From the NCBI GenBank assembly GCA_963682025.1, contig OY821518.1:223319340-223383339 (forward strand): a stretch of DNA of 64,000 nt. Direction: 5' to 3'. Shown here in pieces: positions 22,297 through 33,056 of the stretch. A program made the translations under genes and the position numbers. Every line of letters begins with the position of its first letter. Position 1 is the stretch's first letter. Source of the stretch: Cordilura impudica (lineage: Eukaryota > Arthropoda > Insecta > Diptera > Scathophagidae). The notes below the pieces were generated by a model, which was given only the letters and a program-made list of their open reading frames with translations, did no database searches and was not told the origin of the DNA.

Positions 22297-23097
22297 CAAG
22301 TAAGAAAATTATAGTCGGTCTAGACCGACTATACGATACCCTATACCATGAGTTTAGAGACCCTATCTCTCAGGTCCAACTAACTGGATATAGTAAATAA
22401 GCATAAACCAAATTCGAGTGGGATTTTTATTAACTTTTTCGGCTGCAGATATGAAAAAGTTCATATCGGATTCTATATCTATATGGGGACTAGGCCCTAA
22501 AATGGACCGATCCTGACCATGTTTGGTAAAGTCTCTTGTATTTTGCAAAAATGTACACAAGCAAAATTTGAGAAGAATCAGTGCAATATTTTTGTTTTTT
22601 GATAGATTTAAGTGAAGATCGGGAAGCAGCTCTATATGGGGCCAATGACTAAGAGTTGTCCAATAGGGATCATTTTTGGACTACTGATTAATGGATGTAA
22701 TATATATATACAAACCCAATTTGACTAAGATTTGTATGATAATTTGGATCTTATGACAATATGTGTTGATTTCATAGGGGTCATTTGTACGGGGACTAGG
22801 TCTGAACATGGACCGATTCTCACCAATTTCAACAGCGTTTATCCCATGGCCGATATAAGATCAAATACCAAATTTTATCAAAATATATTCATATTTGCGA
22901 CCCTCAGTTTGATTACAAGCTTTACATGGACACACAGACGGACGGACGGACGGACGGACATCGTTAAATCGAATCAGATGGTGATTCTGATTCGATCGGT
23001 ATAATTAAAGATGGGTGTAGGTCAAATATTTTTGGTTGTTACAAACAGCAGCACAAAGTCATTATACCCAAACCACATAGTGGTATAGGGTATAAAA
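22297..23097 (+). mobile_element. DINE-1/Helentron-like element, copy 3
   Basis: Full-length, with the palindrome at about 22310-22334, a (CGGA)n tract at about 22937-22960 and the closing hairpin at 23066-23097. Internal sequence closely follows copies 1, 2 and 5. Confidence 0.75.
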
Positions 23098-23780
23098 AGT
23101 TTAGAGACACCAGCAGTGTAGGTTTTAATGGAAGTATTTTACTTAAGGGTTAAATTTTTCATTCATTATAGTGTTCTCCATTTTTTTTAGCACTTTTTTA
23201 TAACAAATTCGTGTATTTACAACTTTAATTTCTATAAAAAAAATTCCAATATTTTTGTTCTGTTGTTATGCTCAATTTAGTAAATGTTTCTTTTTTGGTA
23301 ACAACAACACCAATACCACCAACAACAATCATTTGAACATCACCAGTAAACAGAGCTGTAAAATAATTAAATTATTTTTCAATTTGAAATTTTCGTGAAA
23401 TTCTAAAAATTTTATTTTAGAATTGAAATTTTTTTTTAATAACAAAATGTACGTTAATTCATTCATTTATAAAAAAGTTGCTGAAACTCTATTCCTTTTT
23501 AATTTTCCAATTATTTGACTTTTGTAAGTTACGAAATGAAATGTTTAACCAAAATTAAATTTAAAAAAAAAAATCATCTAACTTTACTTTTTTATTAATC
23601 ACCCGTATTGTGTAAGTCGTTGTCGACGTCGTTGTCATTTCGAAGTCGCTGTCACATTGAGCCCACGTCGACATCACGTAAATCGGCATTTACTAAAAGT
23701 GTTGTGTTGTTGTTGAAATATTATCGATAATTTAAAAGAAACAAATATCATCCGTCCATAGGAGTATTTGACAGCTATTT
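23098..23780. other. Intergenic stretch, no gene seen
   Basis: AT-rich; a short GTCGTTGTCGACGTCG-type run at about 23610-23665 is the only compositional feature. Confidence 0.4.
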
Positions 23781-23792
23781 ATTTTAGATTCT

Positions 23793-23866
23793 ATGTCCGA
23801 TTCCCGTGGAAGTTCTAATGATGAAGAAAGCAATCAACGCCTTAGGTTTCAAAGGAAGGCTATGAG
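23793..23866 (+). CDS. Possible small exon, unrecognised
   Basis: After an acceptor-like TTATTTTAG, an ATG opens 24 codons reading MSDSRGSSNDEESNQRLRFQ and then RKAM, followed by AG|GTAAAT, a donor-like site. Splicing to an acceptor CTACAG at about 23982 would add FIEYFRKNRAFKK and a stop. The acidic-then-basic composition and less AT-biased codons look like real coding sequence. It could be a first exon of an unknown gene or another gene fragment carried by an element. I do not recognise it. Confidence 0.3.
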
Positions 23867-24039
23867 GTAAATGTTGGACATTTTCAGTTTGCTGTATAAC
23901 AAGTAAATAAAGCAAACAGTTTGCTAAGAACTTGTGAGTATTACAAAAAACCGGGAAAGTGTTAATATTTTTCTTTACTACAGATTTATTGAATATTTTC
24001 GGAAAAATAGAGCCTTCAAAAAATAGATCCTAATACGTT

Positions 24040-24440
24040 AAAACTGGCAACAACATTACGGTTCTTGGCACAAGTCTTATACTAATTAATTGTTGCGAAG
24101 ATTTTTGTCTAGGACTACCACAACCCAATGTATCTATAATTTTGGAGGAGATACTTAGTGTTTTGTAAAGATTCATCTGCCCATTTTTTATTAAGTTTGA
24201 AATGATAGAAGAAGAGAAGGCCAAATCTAGCTAAATTTTGCCAACCATCACTATTTCTGGACGTTATGTCCACCCAATCTTGCTAAATAAATATTAGGAT
24301 CTTGATCTTCTATGAAACCCTTTTGTTTGGGTTCCGCAATTAATAATTCAAACTGTTTAGTGGTTGTTAAGGTCTGTATGGGGTCGCTGTAATCGATTTT
24401 ATCCAACCAAATGAGGTTATAACACATTATGTTTGTAATT
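24040..24440 (-). pseudogene. Unrecognised decayed coding fragment
   Basis: The minus strand has a coding-like run, NLIWLDKIDYSDPIQTLTTT then KQFELLIAEPKQKGFIEDQD and PNIYLARLGGHNVQK, ending at a stop. It continues after a frameshift as GWQNLARFGLLFYHFKLNKK then WADESLQNTKYLLQNYRYIG. Residue composition is balanced, unlike chance ORFs here, which suggests a former protein. I cannot name the family. It could be host-derived or an old element. Confidence 0.35.
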
Positions 24441-24597
24441 TATTTTATCTTGCGGCTTTTATTACAAAAACATAAAAATCCCTTCTTAAAAATAACTGCC
24501 TACAAATACAATTATCAACCGTAAAATTTTTTTAAGGCCCACTTTGATGAACTTAAAAGTAAAAATTAAGTACTTCCCAAGTTCAATAACCTAAACA

Positions 24598-25063
24598 AAG
24601 CCCTAAACATATAACGGCGAGTTGCGAGTGCGAGTAGAAACTAAGCTTTTTGCATGCCAGAATTTGTGCTTTTACAAAATCATCAAAATGCTTTCGAGCA
24701 GCTGATTGTCCTACTGTCAAACATAATTCAATTGTCAATTGTATACAAAGCTGTTCATGTAACAAACAATAAATATAACAAAATGAATAAAATCGAAATT
24801 ATTAACGGGTTAAATAAAGTAAATACTGATTCTCCTGTCATATGTTCATAAATACAGCTGATTCTCCTGTCATCTGATTTTTCTCGCACAGAAAATAGAA
24901 TCAATTCTATTTCCCTGGCGAGTGTTTTTAAAACCTAAGTTGGCAACGCCACACAAAAAAGCTTTACTATCGATCTCGCTTCCACATATAAATAGAAAAA
25001 ATCACACTGCCTTATTCTCGTTTTTTCTCGCACTCGCAGCTCGCCGTTATGTGTTTAGGACTT
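24598..25063. mobile_element. 466 bp MITE with long inverted termini
   Basis: The ends are near-perfect inverted repeats of about 35 bp: AAGCCCTAAACATATAACGG at the left and AAGTCCTAAACACATAACGG as the reverse complement of the right, both continuing CGAG(T/C)TGCGAGTGCGAG. Flanking AACA on both sides may be a target duplication but is low-complexity. The 65-residue ORF inside is not convincing. Confidence 0.65.
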
Positions 25064-25570
25064 AACACGAGTTGGGTATAAAATTAAATGAGTTATATAG
25101 GTCTACAAAATACCTTTTATTCGAAACCAATCTGGCTCCATCAATTTCGGAGAACATTAAAGAATATTGAATCCAAGTAGGCTTCAAATGAGAGGTATTT
25201 CGAAGACCTATCTAACGGATTCAATTTTACGCCTATATAATGCCTATTTACCAAGTTATTGTGGCTTCACCTTGCGAAACACTAAATATTTATTTTTAAA
25301 GCCATCAACTAAACAGTTATTTCTTATAGGCTGGTATTCTTCAGAAGCGACAAAAAAAATATTGTTATTCATAACCTCAAGAAATCTTAAAAAATGTTCA
25401 AAAATGTTTTGGGCTATAAGAATTCATATTCCGCTTTCAGAATTGCAAAACGGAAATACGTAGATTAGAATTTAAAATAATTTTTAAAATCTTGTGTCTT
25501 TTAGAAGCCCACGCTTCCTAAATAAATTTAATTTAGATCTCACAACTACTTTTGTATTAACAGGTGGCTG
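25064..25570. other. Gap between MITE and mariner relic
   Basis: A 98-codon open frame (25167-25463) is present, but I recognise nothing in it and its residue use is close to chance. A piece around 25193-25222 resembles 14317-14345. Confidence 0.3.
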
Positions 25571-25574
25571 ACGG

Positions 25575-26045
25575 TAATAACTTTGTATTGATTTTCAAAT
25601 ATGGAAAAATCTGGTCTTCATGCATTTTAAGAACTCAAGAAAAACTCAAAGGGCAGTATGGCCACTCTATGCTATCACACGGAATGATTAAAAACTGGAA
25701 TGCGGAATTTCCCACAAAAGATGCTGAACGTGCGGTGCTCCAGTTCAACATCTTTTATGGAAGATCTTCAATTCTAGGTCCATGAAATTGCTGAAATACT
25801 TATAGTTAATATCTCTAAACACTGATCGAGTACACAATAATTTGCGTTAATATTTGCATGTGATAAAGCTCTAAGCAAGATGATTGAATTACTTTACAAA
25901 TTCCTACCCTATCCCTATTCATATTTAAAAATATGAAAAATTGGCTGGTTGGATTAAGATTTGGCTTCAATAATGAAGTTACCGCAGAAATAGATGCATA
26001 TTCTAAGGATTATGAAGAAGATTATGTTGAAAAATAAAGAAAATA
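25575..26045 (+). pseudogene. Internally deleted mariner transposase relic
   Basis: The start resembles the mariner helix-turn-helix region (TQEKLKGQYGHSMLSHGMIK, then NWNAEFPTKDAER, where family members read ...WYAEF...T.DAER). The end (KNWLVGLRFGFNNEVTAEID then AYSKDYEEDYVEK) matches the mariner C-terminus. The middle, including the DD34D catalytic core, is missing. Each half alone is weak; their order and spacing on one strand make the call reasonable. Confidence 0.6.
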
Positions 26046-26285
26046 TTTTACTGAAGGGTGAATATAATTCGGCTTAAGGTCATCGGTTGTTAAAAGATTC
26101 TCTTTATTATAAGAACATTTTGTTAAAAATAAATAAAAACAAGTTTTTTTATTTTTTTTATTAATTTTTAAACAATATTTATAACAATATTCCTTTCCAA
26201 TATATTTCTATCAACTTTGTTGATCATCATCAAAGTAAAAACACAAATAATTTTGAATTGATCATTAACAAAAAACAACCTTCTT

Positions 26286-26807
26286 TTACACAGTGTAATT
26301 GTCAACTAACTTTTGTTTTAATCGTTTGTGTTTGTCAACCGTATGTCTGTAGATCTTAGCGACGTTTTCCATATATCTCTTATAATTAAGAGCTTTGTCA
26401 TTGGGAACATTCATTATATGAAGCATTTCCAACATAAATCTTTTCCTATAGTCATTTTCCTCTTGTAAAATTATTGTAGAATCAAAGTTTGGTTTATGTT
26501 TGTTTATTGAACAATGGGCATCGAGTGCGGTTTTTTGCTCTATTGGTCTGTTAATAGCTTTTAAATCCGATCGATGTGAGGATAATCTAGTTTTTAGTTT
26601 GGTTTTTGTTGTACCAATATAAACTTTGTTGCATATTTCTTTTTCATTTCCGTCACAACTAATTTCATATATAAGATTATATTTATCATCTTTATCTACT
26701 TTTGTTTTCGTTTTGCTAAATAATTTTCCAATTGTATTGCTTGTTTTAAATGCTAACTCGTATTTATCGCGATTGTAAATGTTGGTATTCTTTATTCTCT
26801 CAGACAT
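26286..26807 (-). CDS. Penelope-like element GIY-YIG endonuclease fragment
   Basis: 173 uninterrupted residues matching the C-terminal endonuclease of Penelope-like retroelements. The GIY-YIG core appears as NLIYEIS...NKVYIGTTKTKLKTRL, with the conserved Arg in KTRL, a His in SSHRSDL, then EENDYRKRFMLEMLHIM with the expected Glu. In Penelope this domain nicks the target for priming by the upstream reverse transcriptase. No reverse transcriptase lies upstream, so the copy is 5'-truncated, as is usual. Bases 26046-26285 are probably its 3' untranslated end. The open frame suggests a fairly young insertion. Confidence 0.85.
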   Translation of the reverse strand: MSERIKNTNIYNRDKYELAFKTSNTIGKLFSKTKTKVDKDDKYNLIYEISCDGNEKEICNKVYIGTTKTKLKTRLSSHRSDLKAINRPIEQKTALDAHCSINKHKPNFDSTIILQEENDYRKRFMLEMLHIMNVPNDKALNYKRYMENVAKIYRHTVDKHKRLKQKLVDNYTV

Positions 26808-26984
26808 ATAAATATTTTACCATAAAATAAGTTCTTATTTATTTATCATTGATCTATTTATCATTGACTTATCGAACAATACTCGTATTTGGTCTATTGG
26901 CGTAAATTATTTTTTGAAAGTCTAATTTTTTGTTGTCGCATAAAATTAGGCACATATTTTGTATTTCTCATTAACAGCGAGATT

Positions 26985-27424
26985 TTGAGATGTCAGTCAA
27001 ACTAAGTTTAGTTAAACTCAGATTTTTTGGCACCTATAACTTTATAACTATTTGACTAGAGTGTTAAAAATCGTGAGTCTAAGTTAAGTTTAATGACATC
27101 CGAAATAATTGAGTTTGAAATTGTTCAGGCTCAAGATCAAATGTTTTTACTTTAAATAAAGCAAAAGCATTAGCATATTTGTTTCAAAAATTGATCTATA
27201 TTCTGCATGAGAGGTTATACAGCTATTTCGGGAAGAGTCACCAACCCTCATCAGTAACCAAAAGCAGTAGATAGTTTGTTTGGTAAAAAGTTAAATTTAT
27301 ATATGTATATTTGCTGAAAACAACCAAATGAGAATTCAAGCAAAAGTTATACTATTTAAGCCTCTTCCAATATAACAAACTAAAATATAGAACAACTTTG
27401 AAACAAATATGATTGTATACGAGT
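26985..27424. repeat. MITE-like tract and 75-bp direct repeat left of the hAT
   Basis: About 26985-27108 matches the GAGTTT/TTAGTT repeat seen in Hr39 intron 4. Bases 27109-27180 (TTGAGTTTGAAATTGTTCAG...) recur almost exactly at 33228-33300 on the far side of the hAT element. TSD ATACGAGT is at 27417-27424. Confidence 0.5.
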
Positions 27425-27917
27425 TAGTGTTTGGGGTCCGGGATTTCCCGGGAATTCCCGGGAAATTTCTGACGGGAATTACCGGGCATTTTTTTTTTAT
27501 TTTTCCCGGGAAATCCGGGAATTTTATAAAATAAACGTTAATTTAAATTTAATTTCATTTTGTATTTTTTTTTTTTTTTTTTTTTTTTATAAAAAATATA
27601 ATTTAAAACATAATTTCAGTTGCTCAAAGTGATTTGTATTATTTTTTTAAGTGTAGAAATAGATTTTTGCTTTGACAAGCGCTTTTAACTTTTAAAATAT
27701 TGACATTACTGAAAAAAGACAAAAAAAAAATCAGCTGTTTAACAAACATCTTAAATGTACATAATTCAATGAAAAACAATCCAATTCTGCATAAAATTAA
27801 CAGAAAACATAAGATAAAGCGACCTTAGCAACTTCAAAGCAATTTAAAAATATTGGAAGTAAGTATTTGATTAAAACTTTTTAGATTTTTGATTAATTGT
27901 ACTCTTTAAAGGTAAAC

Positions 27918-29767
27918 ATGTCTGGAGTATGGAAATATTTTACGAAAGTAGACAATGCAGGTCAATGTAAACTTTGCCCCAAAAGGCTTATGCACAAAGG
28001 AGGTAGCACCAGTGGCTTTATCCGACACCTTAAAATGGTCCACAAACTCCAACAACAGTTGATCAAGAAACAAATAAGGAGTTACCTGAAAACAATGACA
28101 CTGTCGAAGAGAACAATGGCATTGTCCATGAAAAACAAAACCAATCTTCGATTAAAAAAATTATGGAAGTGCACACAATGCACGAAAGAGTGTCCAAATT
28201 AGCTGCTGTGGACGGAATGTCCATCAGAATGATTACAAGAAGCTCGTTCATACGTGAAAGTTTTTCATCACTTAATACGCCATTGCCAAAAAATGAAACG
28301 GACGTCAGAAATCTTATTATTAAGTACTATAAAAGTGTTAAAGAAAATATGATAAAACAAATTACTACCCAAGTAGCAAATAATTACAGATTTTCGAGTG
28401 GACCAGCATTTCCCAATAGCGATACATGAATATATGCTTAACTGGTACTGATTCCTTTCATAATTTAGGATTGATGTATATTTCCGGAAGAGGTACCGCA
28501 AAAGAAATAAGAAATATTGTTGAGGAAAGACTTAAAGAATTTGGTTTAAGTTTTGAACATCACATAGTTGCCACAATATCGGATGGACCGAACGTAATGA
28601 AGCGGTTTGTTTCAGAGAGCCCAACCGAAGGATTTTTTCTGCTGGAATCATGCCATACATCTGGCTGTGTTAGAGGTTTTATATATAAAAACAAATTCTT
28701 GTGATTCTATAAGCGATACTGAAGGAAGTGACAATGATGATGAATCCACTGCGTATGAAGTTGTTGGTAAGTTTTTAATCTACCATCTTAAAATATACAA
28801 AACTTTTTATATTTTGCGTTCAATAAAAAAATTGAATATCTCATAATTTATATGCCTACTTATTTTAGTAACTTTTTTTGTTTACTTTAAAATAGAAAAT
28901 TACAAAGAAGCTGTGGAGAATACCAGAAAAATTGTTAAACTCAAAACAGAATCTTAGAAAAATATGCAAAAAAAAGAGTTTGGGAAAGAGGTTAATCTAG
29001 TTCATGATATAAAGACTAGATGGAACAGCATGGTAACTATGATTCAATCATTTCTAAAAGCAAAAAATGCTATAAACAAAACGTTAATTGATTTTAACTG
29101 TGCAAATTTGTGGATTGAAAATCATGTTCAGCTGATAGAAAATTTAGTGAAGGTATTAAATCCAATAAAAGATGCTGTTGAAGCTCTTAGCAGACGTGAT
29201 TCAAATCTTTTAATAGCTGATGCTATTATTGAAACTTTGTTTGAACAGCTATCTTTAACTAATAGTTTACTATCCAAAAAATTTAAAGAAGCTATAAAAG
29301 CAAAAGAACAAGAAAGGCGTAACACAAAAATGACGTGTTTAATAAATTATTTGAAAACAAATAATTATATTTTGGATTCAACTATATCAAAAAGTTGTAT
29401 AAAAATATATGCAGAATATATATATAAACGACTTTTTATGAGCTGCTCTTCAGATGCTGCCGATGATACTTTCAAAAAAAAAATTGGAAAATGCTATCAC
29501 TAATGCGAAGGCAAAGCCAAAAGCTAGGAAAAATAAAAATCTAAACTTTTTTAAAAAAGAGTTAAATTTGTATGAAGTAAGCAATAATAGAACAAGGAAT
29601 ATTGAAAACTTATATAATGCTCTTTTAACTATAAAACCAACTTCGGTGGAAAGTGAAAGGGTTTTTTTCTCTTGCTGGTCACTTTGGAACGAAGTGGAGA
29701 AATAGAATGTCCAGTGACTTACTCAACGCATTAATGGTTTTAAAAACAACATTTTTAAAAATTTAAA
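27918..29767 (+). pseudogene. hAT transposase, frameshifted
   Basis: Transposase for cut-and-paste movement. In order: BED zinc finger (MSGVWKYFTKVDN; CKLC...GFIRHLKMVHK), a helical region (VSKLAAVDGMSIRMITRSSF), catalytic-domain pieces (GTAKEIRNIVEERLKEFGLS; ATISDGPNVMKRF; NHAIHLAVLEVLY), LVHDIKTRWNSMVTMIQSFL, and the C-terminal dimerisation motif (KPTSVESERVF; after a frameshift SLAGHFGTKWRNRMSSDLLN) ending at TAA 29765-29767. At least four frame breaks and a lost segment near 28430 show it is dead; 28765-28892 may be an intron. Confidence 0.85.
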
Positions 29768-29939
29768 AACTTATATACATATATATATATTTATATATAT
29801 GTTTTTTTTTTTTTTTTGTTTAAGTTTTGTAATGAAGATCTCTATTTTTTTAATTTTTAATTGTTTTCTTTGTGTTTTGTATGTTTAATCAGTTTTACAC
29901 AAGCTGAATTTGTGATACACATATTGTTTATCTATATAT

Positions 29940-31290
29940 ATAAAATTCATTTTCTGTTTGTTTGTTTGTTTGTTTGTTTGTTTGACCGCTATACAAATTT
30001 TTATTTTTCAACGGATTTTCCTGAAATTTTGTACACTCCATCTCTATACCCCAGGAAAGGTCGCCATATACCTTTTACCGGCCACGCCTACTTTTACGCC
30101 CACTTTTTATGTAAAATTCATTTTCTGTTTTATTCATATTTGTTCACTATACAAATTTTTATTTGTTAACAGATTTCTCTGAAATTCGGTACACACGATC
30201 CCTGTACTCCAGCTGAGGTCGCCATATACTCTTTTATCGACCACGCCTACTTTTACGTCCACTTTTTATATACAATTCATTTTCTGCTTTTTGGTATATT
30301 TGTTTGCTATACAAATATTTATTTTTCAACGCATTTCTCTGTAATTTGGTACACATGAGCTTTGTACCTCAGGCGAGGTCACCGGGTCATTCTTGCGGCC
30401 ACACCTACTTTTACGCCCACTTTTTGTATACAATTAGTTTTCTGTTTTTTGGTATATTTGTTTGCTATACAAATTTTTGTTTTTCAACGGAATTCTCTGA
30501 AATTTGGTACACACGACCTCTGTACTCCACCTAAGGTCGCCATATGCTTCGTACCGGCCACGCCTACTTTAACGCCCACCTTTTCTATACAATTAATTTT
30601 GTTTTTTGGTATATCTGTTCGCTATACAATTTTTTATTTTTCAACCGATTTCTCTGAAATTTGGTACACACGATCTCTCTCCTCCAGGGAAAGTCGACAT
30701 ATTCTTCGTACCGGTCACGCCTACTATTACGCCTACTTTTTGTATACAATTCATATTCTGTTTTTTGGTACATTTGTTCGTTACACAATTTTTTTAACGG
30801 ATTTCTCTGAAATTTGCTACACACAATCTCTGTACTCCAGAGAGGTCGCCATATGATTCTTGCCGGTCACGCCTACTTCTACGCCCGCTTTTTATACAAA
30901 ATTAATTTTCCGTTTTTTGTATATTTGTTCACTATAGAAATTTTTATTTTTCAAGGGATGTCTAAAATTTGGTCACATGATCTCTATACTACAGGGAAGG
31001 TCACCATATGCTTCTTACAGGCCACGCCTACTTTGCGCCAACTTCTATGTATATAAAACTTATTTTTTCCTTTTATTTGTTTCTTTATTTGATTGCTATA
31101 AAAACTTTTATTTTTCAATGGCTTTCTTCGAAATTTAGTACATATTCCAGGGAAGGTCGCTATATGATTTTTACCGACCACGCCTACCTTTACGCCCAAT
31201 TTTCTTATAAAATTCATATTTTGTTGTGTGGTATATTTCTTCCCTATACAAATTTGTACTTTTCAATGGATTTCTCTGAAATTTGGGTTA
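29940..31290 (+). repeat. ~158 bp minisatellite, 8-9 units
   Basis: Diverged tandem units starting at about 29942, 30112, 30272, 30431, 30589, 30748, 30899, 31061 and 31209. Each runs AATTCATTTTCTGTTTTTTG, GCTATACAAATTTTTATTT, CTCTGAAATTTGGTACACA, CTCCAG...GGTCGCCATATG, GGCCACGCCTACTTTTACGC. The overlapping ORFs in all frames come from this tandem structure and are not genes. Confidence 0.85.
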
Positions 31291-31536
31291 CACGGAAATA
31301 ACTACATGGTGAACAAATTCCCCAAACTTAAAAAAAGATACCCAAAAGAAATGAACAAATTCCCCATTTATTTTTAATCGAAATACAAAATGAACTTACT
31401 CTCCAAATTCATTCTTAAATTTTTACATATTCTTATTTAATGAATTTTGTTAAATATTTATTTTAGTAAACATTTGCATACTGCTCTCAATATATGTCCA
31501 ACAATAAATGCATTTAAAATGAGTATTCTTTTCAAA

Positions 31537-31945
31537 ATAAGTTGGCAACAGCTGCGCGGCAGCACAAGTGTGGTTGCCAAATGCGCGGAAGCGGCGCGCG
31601 GCGTGCGACCGCGGACTCGGACGCGACGGGTGCGGAAGCGACGCGCTCTCGGAACACAGCTCAGCTAAAATATCGCAATGCTCTAAAAAATATGTTTTAG
31701 GAATTAAAATAAGTTAACGAGAACTAAGCGGAGGCACGGGTAGTAGCTGCGAGGAAGCGGCGCGAGGTTCGGGGACGCGACGAGCTCGCGGAACACAGCT
31801 CAGCTAAAATATCGCAATGATCTGAAAAATATATTTTGGCGATTAAAATAAGTTGACAACAACTGCGCGGCAGCACGGGTCTGTCTGCCAAACGCGCGGA
31901 AGCGGTCGCGACTCGCTCGCGGAACACAGCTTAGTGAAATGTCGT
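31537..31945. repeat. GC-rich CpG-rich tandem repeat, three units
   Basis: Units begin near AATAAGTT at 31537, 31706 and 31848. Each joins a GC-rich segment (GCGCGGAAGCGGCGCGCGG-like) to a shared AT-rich segment (GGAACACAGCTCAGCTAAAA then TATCGCAATG). The composition is strikingly unlike the rest of the window. It has no convincing ORF; the 73- and 67-residue frames are Arg/Ala-rich by composition. Confidence 0.75.
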
Positions 31946-32481
31946 ATGATAAATTTTATCTACGTATGTGAAATAATTATCTGTTGATCAAAATAGGACA
32001 CACATATACTATAAGCAGTTGCTTAAAGAAACCTTGCGACACAATATTAAACGTCGCATTAGTCTTTCATTTCTGAAACTTGAATTTGACGTCTCTGCTC
32101 AATGATGATCACTTATTGAATGAATAAATTCAATTTTTAAAAGTTTTGATTCCTTTAATTTGCGGCCCATTCCGTTATATTTGATGTTTATAAATAAACT
32201 GAAAAAAAAAAACTTAAAGCGGTTTCGCACCTTATTTTTGAAGCATTTTTTCTGCAGCATCTTATAAAAAACTTCTAAATTAAAAAACCAAAAACTTTTT
32301 ATTTAAATGGTGCGTTGTATAGAAGAAGAAATCATATATTTCAAAAATTCATAACTGCACTGTATTCTTAATCGGACCGGTTTCTGGCATTTCAGCCTTC
32401 ATCAGCGATTTATTGAACATTGTGATAATTGTTATGTTTTAATTGAATAGATTGTTTCTATATGAAAATTTTTTCTACTTA

Positions 32482-32577
32482 GGGCGGCCGTGAGGTTTTG
32501 AACCGTGAACCTTCACATACACTCGTACTTGCACTTTTTGGTCAGCGCTTTAACACACTCACCTAAAGTCAGTCCTA
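32482..32577 (-). other. tRNA-derived (SINE-like) pol III promoter segment
   Basis: The minus strand has TAGGTGAGTGTG at about 32565-32554, close to the A-box consensus, and GGTTCAAAACC at 32504-32494, a full B-box match, about 50 bases apart. The intervening GTTAAAGCGCTGACC resembles the D-arm and anticodon-stem part of a serine or leucine tRNA. A proper acceptor stem is not formed, so this is a tRNA-like relic or SINE head inside the Helitron, not a working tRNA gene. Confidence 0.4.
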
Positions 32578-33056
32578 CGAGCAGTGTGGTTAGTTTTCAG
32601 TTTTCGTACCATACAGCTTTACTTTGTATTAATTTCAGAAGATACAACTCTGTCCAAACAAACAATCGTTATTTTTGAATTTTGAATATTTTTTGCATTT
32701 TTACTTCTAATTTCCACTATTTTTAATTGAAATAAAAAACGAATTTACTGCCCATACAAATTTTTGGGGAGAAAGTTCATTTTATTGGGGAATTTGTTAA
32801 TTGGCTACTAAGTACTCAGCGCCTGGTAAGCATAGTGAACCATTTTTCAAGTCAAAGGCCTTTTCATCCCGGGCAAGACCGGGTAAAAACAGCTAGTTTT
32901 TAATAAAACTGTTTTAAGCAACAATTTTGTTAAATTTTAATGTTTTTTAATGATTAATATCGATAATGAAAATTTCCCGGGATTCCCGGGAAATTGATTT
33001 TTTTCCCGTTCCCCGGGAAATGAAAAAGTCCGGGAATCCCAAACACTAATACGAGT

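Larger units (their letters stand above)
29931..32896 (+). mobile_element. Non-autonomous Helitron nested in the hAT
   Basis: Begins TCTATATATATAAAATTCAT directly after an A and ends with a hairpin-like CCCGGGCAAGACCGGG, then TAAAAACAGCTAG directly before a T. This is the Helitron pattern (5' TC, 3' hairpin and CTRR, insertion between A and T, no target duplication). A second 3' end of the same family is at 60310-60737. The 2966 bp contain a minisatellite, a GC-rich tandem repeat and a tRNA-like segment but no Rep/helicase. Confidence 0.8.
27425..33048 (+). mobile_element. hAT transposon with intact ends and 8-bp TSD, containing a Helitron
   Basis: A 5624 bp element flanked by ATACGAGT (27417-27424 and 33049-33056). 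The ends are inverted: TAGTGTTTGGG at the left and the same as reverse complement at the right, followed on both sides by clusters of CCCGGGAATTCCCGGG-like words (CCCGGGAA and its complement repeated). The BED-finger/hAT transposase and 8-bp duplication agree with the hAT superfamily. Removing the Helitron (29931-32896) leaves about 2.66 kb, a normal hAT length. Confidence 0.9.

Noticed and set aside
29861..31301. A cluster of overlapping ORFs of 60-164 codons on both strands
   Set aside because: They are all frames through the ~158 bp minisatellite; the same phrases repeat in each and none resembles a known protein.
31447..31927. Arg/Ala-rich ORFs over the GC-rich repeat
   Set aside because: Composition artefact of CpG-rich tandem units.
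32482..32577. A working tRNA gene
   Set aside because: A and B boxes are present but the acceptor and T stems do not pair properly; called a tRNA-like relic only.
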